64,000 bases of DNA from Tunturibacter gelidoferens (GCF_040358255.1 NZ_CP132938.1:2418001-2482000); one strand, 5' to 3'; numbered from the stretch's first letter, positions 42,921 through 51,835 are shown. Made by a program: numbers and translations. Notes: a model not told the origin generated them from the letters alone.

Positions 42921-44080
42921 GAGTTGCGTTTCTTCATTGGGCTCGCCGCGACAGAGTGTTGGCGCATCAGGGTGAGCATGGAGTTGGTGGCGGCTAGGAG
43001 TTCGGGTTCGGTTACGTTGCGGACTATTTCTACCTTGCCGATGGCGGTGGGTAGGACGAAGGAGCGGATGCCGCTGCGATTTTTCTTGTCGCGGGAGGTT
43101 AGGGCGACTAGTTTTTCGGCGGTGGCTTTGAAGGTGGGGAGCGGGCCGTAGCGGAGGATGAGTTTGGTGATGCGCTCGGCTTCTTTGGGCTTGATGGTTT
43201 TGCGTGCGATGGCTACGTTGAGCGCGGCGATCGAGCCCCAGGCTACGGCTTCGCCGTGGAGGAGCTGCTGGTAGTTGGTGGCGGCTTCGACGGCGTGGCC
43301 GATGGTGTGTCCGAAGTTCAGGATCATGCGAAGGCCAGACTCTTTTTCGTCTTTGCTGACGACGTCGGCTTTGACGCGGACTGAGGCGGCTACTACTTTC
43401 GTCAGAGCTTTGGTGTCGGCGTTTCGTTTTGTGCTGAGGATGGCTTCGGCGTTCTGTTCCATGTAGCGGAAGAGCTTGGCGTCGTAGATGATTCCGGCTT
43501 TGATGGACTCCTGGAGGCCGGCGCGGAGCTCGGCTGGGGGAAGAGTGCGGAGGAGGTCGGTGTCGGCGAGGACGGCTTGGGGGTGGTGGAAGCTGCCGAT
43601 GAGGTTTTTGCCTGCGGCGAGGTTGACGCCGGTCTTGCCGCCGATGGAGGAGTCGACCTGCGCGAGAAGGGTGGTGGGGATTTGGACGTAGCGGATGCCG
43701 CGCATGTAGATGGCGGCGAGGAAGCCTGTGATGTCGCCGATGACGCCGCCACCGAAGGCGAGGAGGAGGGCGTCGCGGTCGGCTCCGGCGGTGGAGAGTT
43801 GCTGGGCGAGGGATTCGACAGCGGCGAGGCGCTTGTGGGATTCGCCTGCGGGATGGAAGAGGACGGTTGGCGGTTTTTTGAAGCTGGCGAGGAAAGGCTT
43901 GGACCAGAGGGCCCAGATGTTGGGCGAGGTGATGACAAAGGGGCGGAAGGGTTTGCCGGGGTTGAGCTTGCTTAGGCGCGGGTAAAGGGTGCCGAGGAGG
44001 CCGGAGGCGATGATGACGTCGTAGTTTGCGGAGGGCGTATTGACGGGGATGACGGGCACTGTGTCTTCATCGTATCGCAT
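42917..44080 (-). CDS. aroB: 3-Dehydroquinate synthase
   Basis: 387 residues. Second shikimate-pathway step, making 3-dehydroquinate from DAHP with NAD+ and a metal. Diagnostic pieces: [65 protein letters not shown] and [10 protein letters not shown] with the metal-binding His residues. A ~15-residue tail ([11 protein letters not shown]) is extra. First gene of a coupled pair with ubiE, divergent from nadB. Confidence 0.95.
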   Translation of the reverse strand: MRYDEDTVPVIPVNTPSANYDVIIASGLLGTLYPRLSKLNPGKPFRPFVITSPNIWALWSKPFLASFKKPPTVLFHPAGESHKRLAAVESLAQQLSTAGADRDALLLAFGGGVIGDITGFLAAIYMRGIRYVQIPTTLLAQVDSSIGGKTGVNLAAGKNLIGSFHHPQAVLADTDLLRTLPPAELRAGLQESIKAGIIYDAKLFRYMEQNAEAILSTKRNADTKALTKVVAASVRVKADVVSKDEKESGLRMILNFGHTIGHAVEAATNYQQLLHGEAVAWGSIAALNVAIARKTIKPKEAERITKLILRYGPLPTFKATAEKLVALTSRDKKNRSGIRSFVLPTAIGKVEIVRNVTEPELLAATNSMLTLMRQHSVAASPMKKRNS

Positions 44081-44097
44081 GTATTTTTTAGGATTAT

Positions 44098-44200
44098 GTC
44101 CTGCCGGACGAGCCCGCTACACGCGGGGCGGGCGTTCGCACGCCTTTTTAACTTGTGTCGGTAGAAGGACGTCTGCGGGCCTCTCGTTGGTCGGCAAATC
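44098..44200. repeat. Palindromic repeat family P, copy D (left half, diverged)
   Basis: Starts GTCCTGCCGGACGAGCCCGC and keeps CTTGTGTCGG and CTCTCGTTGGTCGG, but the CACTTCGTGAC segment has become GCGTTCGCACGC and the right half is missing. It lies between the divergent aroB and nadB genes, so unlike other copies it is in a promoter region. Confidence 0.75.
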
Positions 44201-44223
44201 AAATAATGATCTAGCATCGATGT

Positions 44224-45810
44224 ATGGAACGGTTCGACTTTTTGGTAATTGGAGCGGGGATTGCGGGGCTTAGCGCGGCGATTCGGTTGGCGGAGACGGG
44301 CACGGTGCTGGTGGTGACGAAGGAAGAGCTGGCTGAGTCGAATACGGCTTATGCGCAGGGCGGGATTGCGGTGGCGATGGGGGGCGACGAGGATGTCGCG
44401 CTGCATTTGGAAGACACGATGGCGGCTGGGGACGGGCTGGTGAATCGTGAGGCGGCGGCGGTGCTGGTGACTGAGGGGCCGAAGCGGGTGGAGGAACTGC
44501 TGGAGTGGGGGACGGCGTTCGATCGTTATCCGGAGGGCGAGAAGGAGCATGGCGGGGAGTTGATGCGGACGCGTGAGGGGGCGCACAGCCTGTCTCGGAT
44601 TCTGCATGCGAATGGCGATGCGACGGGGAAGGAGATTGCTGTGTCGCTGCTGCGGCATGTGCGGGAGGCTGGCAACGATGGGGGGTCGATAGAGTTGATG
44701 GAGTGGACTACGAGTGTGGATCTGATGGTTGAGGGTGGGCGCGTAGTGGGGGCTACGCTGCTGGATGGAGAGGGTGGGCTGAGGGTGGTGCGGGCCGGGG
44801 CGGTGTTGCTGGCCAGCGGTGGGGCGGGACAGGTTTATAGCGATACGACGAACCCGGCGGTGGCTACGGGGGATGGGATCGCAATGGCTTATCGGGCTGG
44901 AGCGGCGGTGAGTGATATGGAGTTTTATCAGTTTCATCCGACTGCTTTCAGCGAGCCGGGGGCGCCGCGATTTTTGCTGAGTGAGGCGCTGCGGGGTGAG
45001 GGCGCTTACCTGGTGAATGCGAAGGGGGAGCGGTTCATGGAGCGGTATCATCCGCTGCTGGAACTGGCTCCGCGAGATGTGGTGGCGAGGGCGATTACAC
45101 GGGAGGGGATGGACGGGCCGGTGTATCTGGATATGCGGCATGTGGCTTCGAGTCCGACTGCAAGAGATTTGCAGACGCGGTTTCCGGGGATCTCGAAGTT
45201 TCTGGCGAAGTATCGAATGGAGTTGGGGCGGGATCTGATTCCGGTGCGGCCTGCGGCGCATTACCTGATGGGTGGGGTAAGGACGGATGTGCAGGGAAGG
45301 ACTTCGCTGTCGGGATTGTATGCGGCCGGTGAGGCGGCGTGCACGGGGGTGCATGGAGCGAATCGGCTGGCGAGCAACTCGCTGCTGGAGGGGCTGGTGT
45401 TTGGTGCGCTGGCGGCAGAGACGATGGTTGCGGAGACGTCGTTGACCGAGCTTGATGCTAGCGCTTCGGTGGTGGCTGCGAGTGGGGGTGTGACGCCTGA
45501 GGCTGCGACGGAGAGATGGATCAAGGAGCTGCGCGATCTGATGTGGAAGGATGCCGGGCTGTTGCGGGATAAGGATGGTTTGGAGCAGGCTAAGCGCGGG
45601 CTGGTTGCGTTGGCGGCGGCTATGCCTAAGGGGTTGACCCGGCGGGCAGTAGAGGCGAGGAATCTGCATGTCGTGGCGGAGTTGATCGTGGCTTCGGCGC
45701 TGGGGCGGGAGGAGAGCCGGGGAGCGCATTTCCGAAATGATTTTCCTCTGCGGGAGGAGGTTGCGAAGCACTCGGTGATGCAGGAGGGGAGGCTAGAGTT
45801 TGTTGCTTGA
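44224..45810 (+). CDS. nadB: L-aspartate oxidase
   Basis: 528 residues, standard length. It oxidises aspartate to iminoaspartate, the substrate of NadA (nadA at 52002). The FAD dinucleotide motif IGAGIAGLSAAIRLAE is at the N-terminus, with TAYAQGGIAVAMG after it. SFR/NadB-family blocks include FYQFHPTAFSEPGAPRFLLS, RPAAHYLMGGVRTD, GEAACTGVHGANRLASNSLL, and a helical C-terminal domain. No riboswitch like that of nadA is seen upstream. Confidence 0.95.
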   Translation: MERFDFLVIGAGIAGLSAAIRLAETGTVLVVTKEELAESNTAYAQGGIAVAMGGDEDVALHLEDTMAAGDGLVNREAAAVLVTEGPKRVEELLEWGTAFDRYPEGEKEHGGELMRTREGAHSLSRILHANGDATGKEIAVSLLRHVREAGNDGGSIELMEWTTSVDLMVEGGRVVGATLLDGEGGLRVVRAGAVLLASGGAGQVYSDTTNPAVATGDGIAMAYRAGAAVSDMEFYQFHPTAFSEPGAPRFLLSEALRGEGAYLVNAKGERFMERYHPLLELAPRDVVARAITREGMDGPVYLDMRHVASSPTARDLQTRFPGISKFLAKYRMELGRDLIPVRPAAHYLMGGVRTDVQGRTSLSGLYAAGEAACTGVHGANRLASNSLLEGLVFGALAAETMVAETSLTELDASASVVAASGGVTPEAATERWIKELRDLMWKDAGLLRDKDGLEQAKRGLVALAAAMPKGLTRRAVEARNLHVVAELIVASALGREESRGAHFRNDFPLREEVAKHSVMQEGRLEFVA

Positions 45811-45861
45811 GATGGGGATGGTTGTTGTGGGTACAGATTGGGAGTGAAAGGAGGTTTGGGC

Positions 45862-46212
45862 TTGAGTCGGGGACGGGGTCTTCAGCAACTGGTTGCATCG
45901 CTTGTCGGGGCGATGTTGAGTTTTTGCGTGGTTGCGGTGCCGATCTACTGCAAGATTGCGGATGTCAGGGTGAACGGATTCTTCCATGGTGGCCCTGTGG
46001 CGCTGGCGGCGGCTATGGCCGGACTATTTGGGGGCGGCATCGTTGCGGTGATGGTGCTGGTGTTTCTTTTGCGATGGGCGAGTGGCCGTGAACAACGGGA
46101 GCTGGAGCCCAGAGCTGCTCCGACTCTGGAGCTTTTCGGTAAAGCACGGATCGTGACTAAAAAACGGTTAGAAGTACGGGAAGAACGACACCGGCGATCA
46201 GGAGGATCGTGA
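45862..46212 (+). CDS. Two-helix membrane protein, hypothetical
   Basis: 116 residues starting at a TTG (45862) that has AAAGGAGG exactly 7 bases upstream; no ATG fits. Two hydrophobic helices (QLVASLVGAMLSFCVVAVPI and VALAAAMAGLFGGGIVAVMV) flank a short loop, and the tail is basic (KKRLEVREERHRR). The last 56 bases overlap the 3' end of the convergent PepSY gene. Function unknown. Confidence 0.6.
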   Translation: MSRGRGLQQLVASLVGAMLSFCVVAVPIYCKIADVRVNGFFHGGPVALAAAMAGLFGGGIVAVMVLVFLLRWASGREQRELEPRAAPTLELFGKARIVTKKRLEVREERHRRSGGS

Positions 46213-46693
46213 TCAGACCTCTGCGGCGGATGTATTTGTAGGATATGTAGATGCCTGAGATGGTCGAGATGAACAGACCTATGGAGACGAGAAGGAAGAA
46301 GATCTTGAGGGGCAGCGCGTTGTGCGGCTTTGGCGCGGGTGTGTCCGATGATTGGGGCGACAGGCTTTGCGCCGGCTCTGTGGCGGCAGATGGGGATTTT
46401 TCAGGCTGAGTGTCGCCGCTTTTGTTTGAAGGCCTGTCTGGTGATCTGTCTGGAGACCTGTCCGGCGGCGGAAATTTTCTTGCTGGAACGATTGTGGTCT
46501 GCTTCTTGTGGACCTGGCCCAGCGTGACGGCCCAGGCGGGTGGCTTGTAGCTGCTGCCGCGAGCGGTTTCGTGGAGGCTGAAGGTCTGGAGCGCTCCGGT
46601 GAAGGCGAAGAAGAGCAGGGCAGGTGCAATGAAGACACCGAGATAGAGGTGAACGAGCCTGGTGTACTTCAAAAGGGTATGGGAAGAGGACAT
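46157..46693 (-). CDS. PepSY-associated membrane protein
   Basis: 178 residues from the ATG at 46693 (MSSSHTLLKYTRLVHLYLGV). The first helix with RLVHLYLGVFIAPALLFFAF matches the start of PepSY-associated TM proteins, and the last two helices (LPLKIFFLLVSIGLFISTIS and a final one ending LLTVF) match their end. In between is a hydrophilic linker with PDRSPDRSPDRP repeats instead of the usual PepSY domains. Such proteins are often linked to iron-siderophore uptake, but no partner lies next to it. The start could also be an ATG at 46711. Confidence 0.75.
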   Translation of the reverse strand: MSSSHTLLKYTRLVHLYLGVFIAPALLFFAFTGALQTFSLHETARGSSYKPPAWAVTLGQVHKKQTTIVPARKFPPPDRSPDRSPDRPSNKSGDTQPEKSPSAATEPAQSLSPQSSDTPAPKPHNALPLKIFFLLVSIGLFISTISGIYISYKYIRRRGLITILLIAGVVLPVLLTVF

Positions 46694-47031
46694 TAAGTCT
46701 TTTTTACACAATAAATTGATATCCGATAACTTCAGTCCTAGTTAGGCTTTCGTGCGCTTCGTATATTGCTCAGCACTTTGTAGAAGAATTTGAGAGGTGG
46801 GACTCTTCCGGCATTTTTTAGGGGGAGTTTCCGGATCCCCGATAAGGAGTTCGCATTGAAGATGGATTCAAAGTTTATGAATTAACTCGAGGTTTCGACC
46901 TTCTGCTCCAAAGGAGAGGAACTCTTTTTCCATACGAGATAGGCAAATGTTGCCTCATTTGTCGGCTTCTCCTGCGATCGATACCGTTTGAGTTCCTAGG
47001 ATGGATTTGCGGGCAGATTAAAGCGAACGGT
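46694..47031. other. Gap of 338 bases, nothing recognised
   Basis: A/T-richer than its surroundings, upstream of the PepSY gene and after the TerC stop. No gene, RNA or repeat family of this window was recognised. Confidence 0.5.
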
Positions 47032-47955
47032 TCAGGATTGCTGGTTGGTCGCTTTCGAGAGAAGCGACAGAACGATGGTGATTCCCAGGATGGTAACGAT
47101 CGTGGCAAGCGAGAGCAGAGGGCCGATCTCAATCCAGTGGACGGCGAGCATCTTGAAGGCGGCGAAGGCGAGGACTCCGGCGAGGCCGAAGTGGAGAAAA
47201 CGCAGCTTGGCGAGCAGGTGAGCGAGAAGGAAGTAGAGCGATCGGAGACCCATGACGGCCATGATGTTCGAGGTGTAAGCGAGGAACGGGTGGCGAGTGA
47301 TGGAGAGGACGGCGGGAATGGAGTCGAGGGCGAAGATGACGTCTGTGAGTTCGATGGCGATTAAGGCCAGAAAGAGGACGGTGATCATGCGTTGGCCGCT
47401 CTCGAAGACGAAGAACTTGTCCTGACGGAGGCTGACGGGATGGAGGCGGGAGAGCCAGGCGATCCAGCGGGGCGTTTCGGTTTTTGGCTTTTCCGCGCCT
47501 GGGAGTACGAGGCGGATGGCGGCGACGAGCAGGATCGCGGCGAAGACGTAGCTGACCCACTCGAAACGGGCCAGGAGACCGAGACCGGCGGCGATGAAGG
47601 CTCCGCGCATGAGGATGGCGCCGAGGACGCCCCAGAAGAGGGCTTTGGGCTGATTGGCGGGCTCGATCTTGAAGACACGGAAGAGGAGGAGAAAGAGGAA
47701 GAGGTTGTCGATGGAGAGCGACTCTTCGATGGCGTAGCCGGCGAGGTATTGCGTGGCGGATTGGCCGCCCATGGAGCGGAAGAGGAAGAGGGCGAAGGCG
47801 AGGGCGGCGGCGATCCAGAGGATGGTGGCGGCGACCGAGGTGGATTGAGTTTTGGAGGGGCCCCGGTGGCGCACGTAGAGTAGTTCGGCCCCGAGGAGGA
47901 TGAGGATGAAGAGGTGAAAACCTATCCAGTGGCTGATGGGGGTCGCGTCGAGCAT
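47032..47955 (-). CDS. TerC family membrane protein
   Basis: 307 residues, about nine helices. The TerC/Alx core is clear: YAIEESLSIDNLFLFLLLF (paired acidic residues), KALFWGVLGAILMRGAFIAA, VIFALDSIPAVLSITRHPFL and RSLYFLLAHLLAKL. Members move or sense Mn2+ and help load exported metalloproteins. I looked for the manganese riboswitch often found before such genes and did not see it. Confidence 0.93.
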   Translation of the reverse strand: MLDATPISHWIGFHLFILILLGAELLYVRHRGPSKTQSTSVAATILWIAAALAFALFLFRSMGGQSATQYLAGYAIEESLSIDNLFLFLLLFRVFKIEPANQPKALFWGVLGAILMRGAFIAAGLGLLARFEWVSYVFAAILLVAAIRLVLPGAEKPKTETPRWIAWLSRLHPVSLRQDKFFVFESGQRMITVLFLALIAIELTDVIFALDSIPAVLSITRHPFLAYTSNIMAVMGLRSLYFLLAHLLAKLRFLHFGLAGVLAFAAFKMLAVHWIEIGPLLSLATIVTILGITIVLSLLSKATNQQS

Positions 47956-48080
47956 CTCTTTTGGATGCTACAGTGCGGGGCTGATCGGGGGGTCGTCGGT
48001 GTTGCCGGGGCTCGTCTGGGGAGGGTTTGACGGAGCTTTCGGCAGCCGCAGCTTACGGCCTTGCCATGATGGACGACTGG

Positions 48081-48284
48081 CTAGCGTGCGCCAGCGACCA
48101 TCGAATAGACCGTGTAGACGATAATTGCGAGCGCCATCCACAGGAGGGAGGACAGGAACAGGCTGCGCGCGATATCGACTATGTGATGGGTCTCGAGGAA
48201 GCCGTCTGCATTGTTCTGACGAGCGGTGCGGGTGGTTAGTTCTCTGTATCGGTTGTGTATGTCTGCGTACGATGGTGTCTGCAT
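48081..48284 (-). CDS. Small single-helix membrane protein
   Basis: 67 residues. AGGAGG sits 5 bases upstream of the ATG. A hydrophilic N-terminus (MQTPSYADIHNRYRELTTRT) is followed by one C-terminal membrane helix (SLFLSSLLWMALAIIVYTVY) ending in GAR, so a tail-anchored topology is likely. No family recognised. It reads in the same direction as terC, 125 bases upstream of it. Confidence 0.7.
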   Translation of the reverse strand: MQTPSYADIHNRYRELTTRTARQNNADGFLETHHIVDIARSLFLSSLLWMALAIIVYTVYSMVAGAR

Positions 48285-48490
48285 GGTCCCTCCTATCGGC
48301 CAAGACTAGGGGGAGCATTAGCCAGGTGCCATCCCTCGAATGCAGTAGTTTGTAACTCGTTTGGGTCACAATTGGGCCTGTTTTGGGGGGGGTGATACCG
48401 TTTTTCGGGGTTTTTGATGACAGGGTAGGCCGGATGGGGTAGGATTTGGCGGTATTCGGGCCACCTAAATTTAAATCATCGGGAGTATTT

Positions 48491-49027
48491 ATGAAGATTG
48501 CAATCTGTTTGATGGCGGTTGCGGCAGGGCTGGTCGGTACACATTTGGCTGTGGCCCAGGCAGCGCCACCGGCGGGATCTACGGGGATGTGCAAGGACGG
48601 AACCTATTCGACGGCCGCGAGTAAACAGGGGGCATGTCGAGGCCACCAAGGAGTGAAGGAGTGGTATGCGGCGACGGCACCGGCTACTGCGGCTGCTACG
48701 GCACCTGCTGCTGCGGCTAAGACGGCTCCAGCTACTGCGGCTTCTGCGCCTGCTGCTGCCGCGTCCACCGCACCTGCTGCTGCGGCTTCTGCTCCGGCTT
48801 CGTCGGGCGGGACATCAGGGAAGATGTCTCCATCGCAGAAGGCGGCGGCTCGTACGCAGGCTGCGGGCGGTGGTCCCGGCCTGGTGTGGGTGAATACGTC
48901 GAGCAACGTCTACCACTGCTACGGGACGGATTTTTACGGGAAGACGAAGGAAGGGGCTTACATGTCCGAGGCCGATGCGAAGGCTAAAGGCGCGCACGGG
49001 GACCACGGAAAGAGCTGCACCAAGTAA
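48491..49027 (+). CDS. Secreted DUF3761-domain protein with Ala/Pro/Thr linker
   Basis: 178 residues from the ATG at 48491, with GGGAG 5 bases upstream. Signal peptide (AICLMAVAAGLVGTHLAVAQ), then a DUF3761-like motif (GMCKDGTYSTAASKQGACRG, HQGVKEW), then about 55 residues of Ala, Pro, Thr and Ser in short repeats. The C-terminal domain (VWVNTSSNVYHCYGTDFYG, KTKEGAYMSEADAKAKGAH) has the look of a small wall-exposed module often seen in proteobacterial and acidobacterial secreted proteins. Function unknown. Confidence 0.82.
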   Translation: MKIAICLMAVAAGLVGTHLAVAQAAPPAGSTGMCKDGTYSTAASKQGACRGHQGVKEWYAATAPATAAATAPAAAAKTAPATAASAPAAAASTAPAAAASAPASSGGTSGKMSPSQKAAARTQAAGGGPGLVWVNTSSNVYHCYGTDFYGKTKEGAYMSEADAKAKGAHGDHGKSCTK

Positions 49028-49032
49028 AGACG

Positions 49033-49243
49033 GTCCTGCCGGACGGGCCCGCTTCGCGCGGAGCGGTCACTTCGTGACGCGTATATCTTTGCTTGCCGAG
49101 TAGGGCTGCATGGGTCCTCCCGCTGGTCGGGGGAAAAATTCTCATTCGACCAGCGTGAGAACGCATGCCTTCCGATTTAGCGACGCAAGGTATACAAGTC
49201 ACGAAGTGACCGCGCTTCCGCGCAGGAGGCCGTCCGGCAGGAC
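49033..49243. repeat. Palindromic repeat family P, copy E (full, 211 bp)
   Basis: Starts GTCCTGCCGGACGGGCCCGC and ends GGCCGTCCGGCAGGAC. Left GCGGTCACTTCGTGAC mirrors right GTCACGAAGTGACCGC, and an inner pair, GCTGGTCG and CGACCAGC, mirrors again. It starts 5 bases after the DUF3761 stop and ends 8 bases before the stop of the convergent M28 gene. Confidence 0.93.
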
Positions 49244-49251
49244 ATTATCGT

Positions 49252-50232
49252 TTACGGGCGCTGGTTGATTAAACGGATCATCTCGAGGAAGATGTCGCCG
49301 GAGATCTGGAGGGAGTGGGCACTGATCTTGTCGAGGGTGTCCTTGTCGGTGTGGTGGTAGCCGTCGGGCATGGCGTCGGTGACGGGGCCGTAGTGGGCGT
49401 CGATCAGATCGAGGACGGGGATGCCGCGCGCTGCAAAAGGTAGATGATCGTCTTCTTCGGCTTCGCGATACTTGAAGATGTAGGCGGAGTGGCCGGTGTT
49501 TTTGGCGGCGACTTTTAGCAGGTCGAGCAGCCATGGGGTGGAGTTTTCTACGTAGTCGATATTGAGGTCCTTGTCGGCGATCATGTCGGCGACGAGGAAG
49601 GCCTTGATTTTGGCGAGGGTGCCGTCCTGCGACCACTTGGCGGCAAGGTGGCGGGTGCCATAGAGAGAGTCGGAAGGGCTCCAGCTTTTGACGGCCTCTT
49701 CGCCGTCATCGAAGACGAGCCAGACGGAGTAGCCTTCGGGGGGATGGGCGCGGAGGATGGTGCCGATCTCGATGAGCAGGGCGGAGGTGGCGGCGCCGTC
49801 GTTGGCTCCGTAGAAGTTGATATCGCGGAGGGGGTAGTTCGTCTCGTAGTGAGAGGCCAGGACGATGATGCCGTCTTTTTTGCCAGGATATTTGACGATG
49901 TAGTTGGTCATCGTCTGGAGACCGGCGGGGGTTGTGGCAGTGAAGGTGTCGGCGACGAAGTTGCCTTTGGCGGTTTCGGGGGCGAAGTGCTGTTTGAGGA
50001 ATTCTTCGGCTTTGGCGTGGCCGGGGGAGCCGTTGAAGCGCTTGGGGGCTACGTCGAGGAGTTGCTTGGTGAGGGTGAAGGCGGCTTGTCCGCTGAAGTG
50101 GGCGGATGGCGTTTGGGCCTGGAGCGCGGTGATTGGGATGAGGAGGACGAGCAAAAGCAAAAGCCAATGCAGGTCCTTCGACTTCGTGGTTCGCAAAGTG
50201 CGCGAACCACTTCGCTCAGGAGGACACTTCAT
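49252..50232 (-). CDS. M28 family zinc peptidase, exported
   Basis: 326 residues from the ATG at 50232. A membrane-crossing signal (LLLLLVLLIPITALQA) is followed by the M28 domain: ASHYETNYP (first metal His), GANDGAATSALLIEIG (bridging Asp), FDDGEEAV (Glu pair, general base), KAFLVADMIAD (Asp) and GYHHTDKDTLDKIS (last His). The layout resembles glutaminyl cyclase/aminopeptidase members. The ATG and n-region (CPPERSGSRTLRTTKSKD) are encoded by a hairpin repeat at 50171-50224 and there is no ribosome site, so the real start may be a TTG within the Leu run. Confidence 0.88.
   Translation of the reverse strand: MKCPPERSGSRTLRTTKSKDLHWLLLLLVLLIPITALQAQTPSAHFSGQAAFTLTKQLLDVAPKRFNGSPGHAKAEEFLKQHFAPETAKGNFVADTFTATTPAGLQTMTNYIVKYPGKKDGIIVLASHYETNYPLRDINFYGANDGAATSALLIEIGTILRAHPPEGYSVWLVFDDGEEAVKSWSPSDSLYGTRHLAAKWSQDGTLAKIKAFLVADMIADKDLNIDYVENSTPWLLDLLKVAAKNTGHSAYIFKYREAEEDDHLPFAARGIPVLDLIDAHYGPVTDAMPDGYHHTDKDTLDKISAHSLQISGDIFLEMIRLINQRP
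50171..50224. repeat. Hairpin repeat (CCTTCG...GGA(T/G)GAC family) overlapping the M28 gene start
   Basis: GTCCTTCGACTTC, GTGGTTCGC (50186-50194), short loop, GCGAACCAC (50202-50210), TTCGCTCAGGAGGAC. Compare 32488-32543, where the inner stem is GTGGCTCAC/GTGAGCCAC. Confidence 0.85.
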
Positions 50233-50252
50233 TTGGTTTGGTGAGAGAAAAG

Positions 50253-50284
50253 CAGATTCCTGCGCTTCGCTACGGAATGACAAC
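50253..50284. repeat. Short hairpin repeat (CAGATTCC...GGAATGACAAC family)
   Basis: CAGATTCCTGCGCTTCGCTA followed by CGGAATGACAAC, adjacent to the M28 gene start. Same family as 23807 and 36725. Confidence 0.75.
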
Positions 50285-50342
50285 CAGAAAAGGGAAGACG
50301 AATGCAGGTAGGCACGGAGCGAGGAGGTCTTCAGGCTTTTTG

Positions 50343-51131
50343 TCATGCGGCTTTATTGGCCTCTTTGGCTTTGCGACGCGAGGGGTGAACGAAATAGGCG
50401 ACACCCACGCCGAGGAAGTAGAGCACGAGCATGGGACTGGCGAAGAGGATCATGCTGAAGGGATCGGGCAGCGGGCAGATGATGGCCGATATGAGGAAGA
50501 TGACGAGGATCGCGTATCGGATGTGTTTGAGCAGGAATTTGGCGTCGACGATGCCGAAGAGGGAGAGAAAAAATATGAGGATCGGCAGTTCGAAGCAGAT
50601 GCCCAGGCCGAGGATTACGGCAAGAAAGAACTGGGTGTAGTCCTCGATGGTGAGGATAGGATTGAATTTTTTGCCGAAGTCGAGGACGAGGACTTTGATG
50701 GCGCCGGGAAGGACCCAGTGGTAGCCGAACCATGCTCCAGCGAGGAAGAGCCCGATGGTTGCAGCCATGAACGGGACAACATAACGCTTCTCGTTGGCAT
50801 ACATGCCGGGCGAGATGAATAGCCACAGCTGGTAGAGGATGAAGGGAGATGCGAGGATCGCTCCACCGAGCAGGGCGGTCTTGAGGTAGAGGTTGAGGCC
50901 ATCGGTGGGATGGGTGAAGTTGAGGGCGATATGGAGGTCGTCGAGGGGTTTCTGGACGAAGCCATAGAGGCGCTCGTGAAAGGCGTAGGCGACGGCAAAT
51001 CCAATGAGCAGATAAACGGTGGCATGGATGAGGCGCTTGCGGAGCTCGGTGAGATGCTCCATCAGGCTCATGCCTGGGAGCTCGGCGCGGTCGGTAACGG
51101 CTGCGCGGACGCTGTCGACGAGGTCAGCCAT
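50343..51131 (-). CDS. tatC: Twin-arginine translocase subunit TatC
   Basis: 262 residues, six helices. It binds twin-arginine signal peptides at the inner membrane. Conserved: SLMEHLTELRKRLIHA at the N-terminus (with the key Glu), LALNFTHPTDGLNLYLK region read here as ALNFTHPTDGLNLYLKTALL, and LILFASPMLVLYFLGVGVAY near the end. Its start overlaps the tatA/B-type gene by 8 bases, a normal tat operon. Confidence 0.95.
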   Translation of the reverse strand: MADLVDSVRAAVTDRAELPGMSLMEHLTELRKRLIHATVYLLIGFAVAYAFHERLYGFVQKPLDDLHIALNFTHPTDGLNLYLKTALLGGAILASPFILYQLWLFISPGMYANEKRYVVPFMAATIGLFLAGAWFGYHWVLPGAIKVLVLDFGKKFNPILTIEDYTQFFLAVILGLGICFELPILIFFLSLFGIVDAKFLLKHIRYAILVIFLISAIICPLPDPFSMILFASPMLVLYFLGVGVAYFVHPSRRKAKEANKAA

Positions 51132-51654
51132 GTTGGGTGGCCTCGCTGGCGGTTACTTCGGCCGTCGATTCAGATTCAGGTGTGTGAGGGATGGCGTCGA
51201 GGATGGGCGAGAGGGCCGAGTTGCTGACAGGAAGGCCGGTGGACGGGGGCATGAGGTTGAGTTCACCGGAGGTTGCGATGGGAATAGGCGCGGAGGGTGG
51301 GGGCGGCATGTGGGGGTGGTCTTCTACCAGCTCATGGGTGAGCTGGGCGATGCGTTCGGGGGTTACGTCTGAGGTGGAGGCCTCGGTGAGTGCGGGCGGT
51401 GCGATGGTGTCTTCACCAGAGGTAATGGCGGGTTTGACGGGGGCGGCTGCCTCCATGGCGGCGATCTTCTTGCGCTGCTCTTCCTGGTCAGCAACACGGA
51501 GCTCGTCTTCCATCTGCATACGGAACTCGTTGGAGGCACGCCGGAACTCGGCCATGAGCTTGCCCAGTTGACGGGCGAGTTCGGGCAGCTTCTTCGGGCC
51601 GAAGAGAAGCAGGGCAAGGAAGAAGATGACGGCGCTGTCCTGAAAGCTAGGCAT
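51124..51654 (-). CDS. Twin-arginine translocase TatA/TatB family subunit
   Basis: 176 residues. One N-terminal membrane helix (SAVIFFLALLLFGPKKLPEL, with the FGPKKLPEL hinge) is followed by an amphipathic helix (ARQLGKLMAEFRRASNEFRM, Phe/Arg-rich as in TatB) and a long Pro/Ser/Glu-rich tail. The length and tail suggest TatB more than TatA, but one protein may serve both roles here as no second copy is in the window. Coupled to tatC. Confidence 0.9.
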   Translation of the reverse strand: MPSFQDSAVIFFLALLLFGPKKLPELARQLGKLMAEFRRASNEFRMQMEDELRVADQEEQRKKIAAMEAAAPVKPAITSGEDTIAPPALTEASTSDVTPERIAQLTHELVEDHPHMPPPPSAPIPIATSGELNLMPPSTGLPVSNSALSPILDAIPHTPESESTAEVTASEATQHG

Positions 51655-51835
51655 AAGTCAGTCCCATGATACGGCTTACGAGTTGACGGAACAAATGGAT
51701 GGAGGGCATTGATGCTGTTGTAAAATTTCTGGTGTAGGGCAGCAGGATCGTTTGAAGAAAGGCGCATCGTCTGATTACAGACTGCGTCTAATTGTGAACG
51801 AGCGATCTAACGGGTCGCGAGTAGAGAAGTGGTAG
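51655..51835. other. Gap between tatAB and the nadA riboswitch
   Basis: 181 bases that should hold the divergent promoters of the tat genes and nadA. No clear -10/-35 pair was recognised. Confidence 0.4.

Noticed and set aside
47956..48080. Manganese (yybP-ykoY) riboswitch before terC
   Set aside because: The conserved loops of that RNA were not found on the minus strand.
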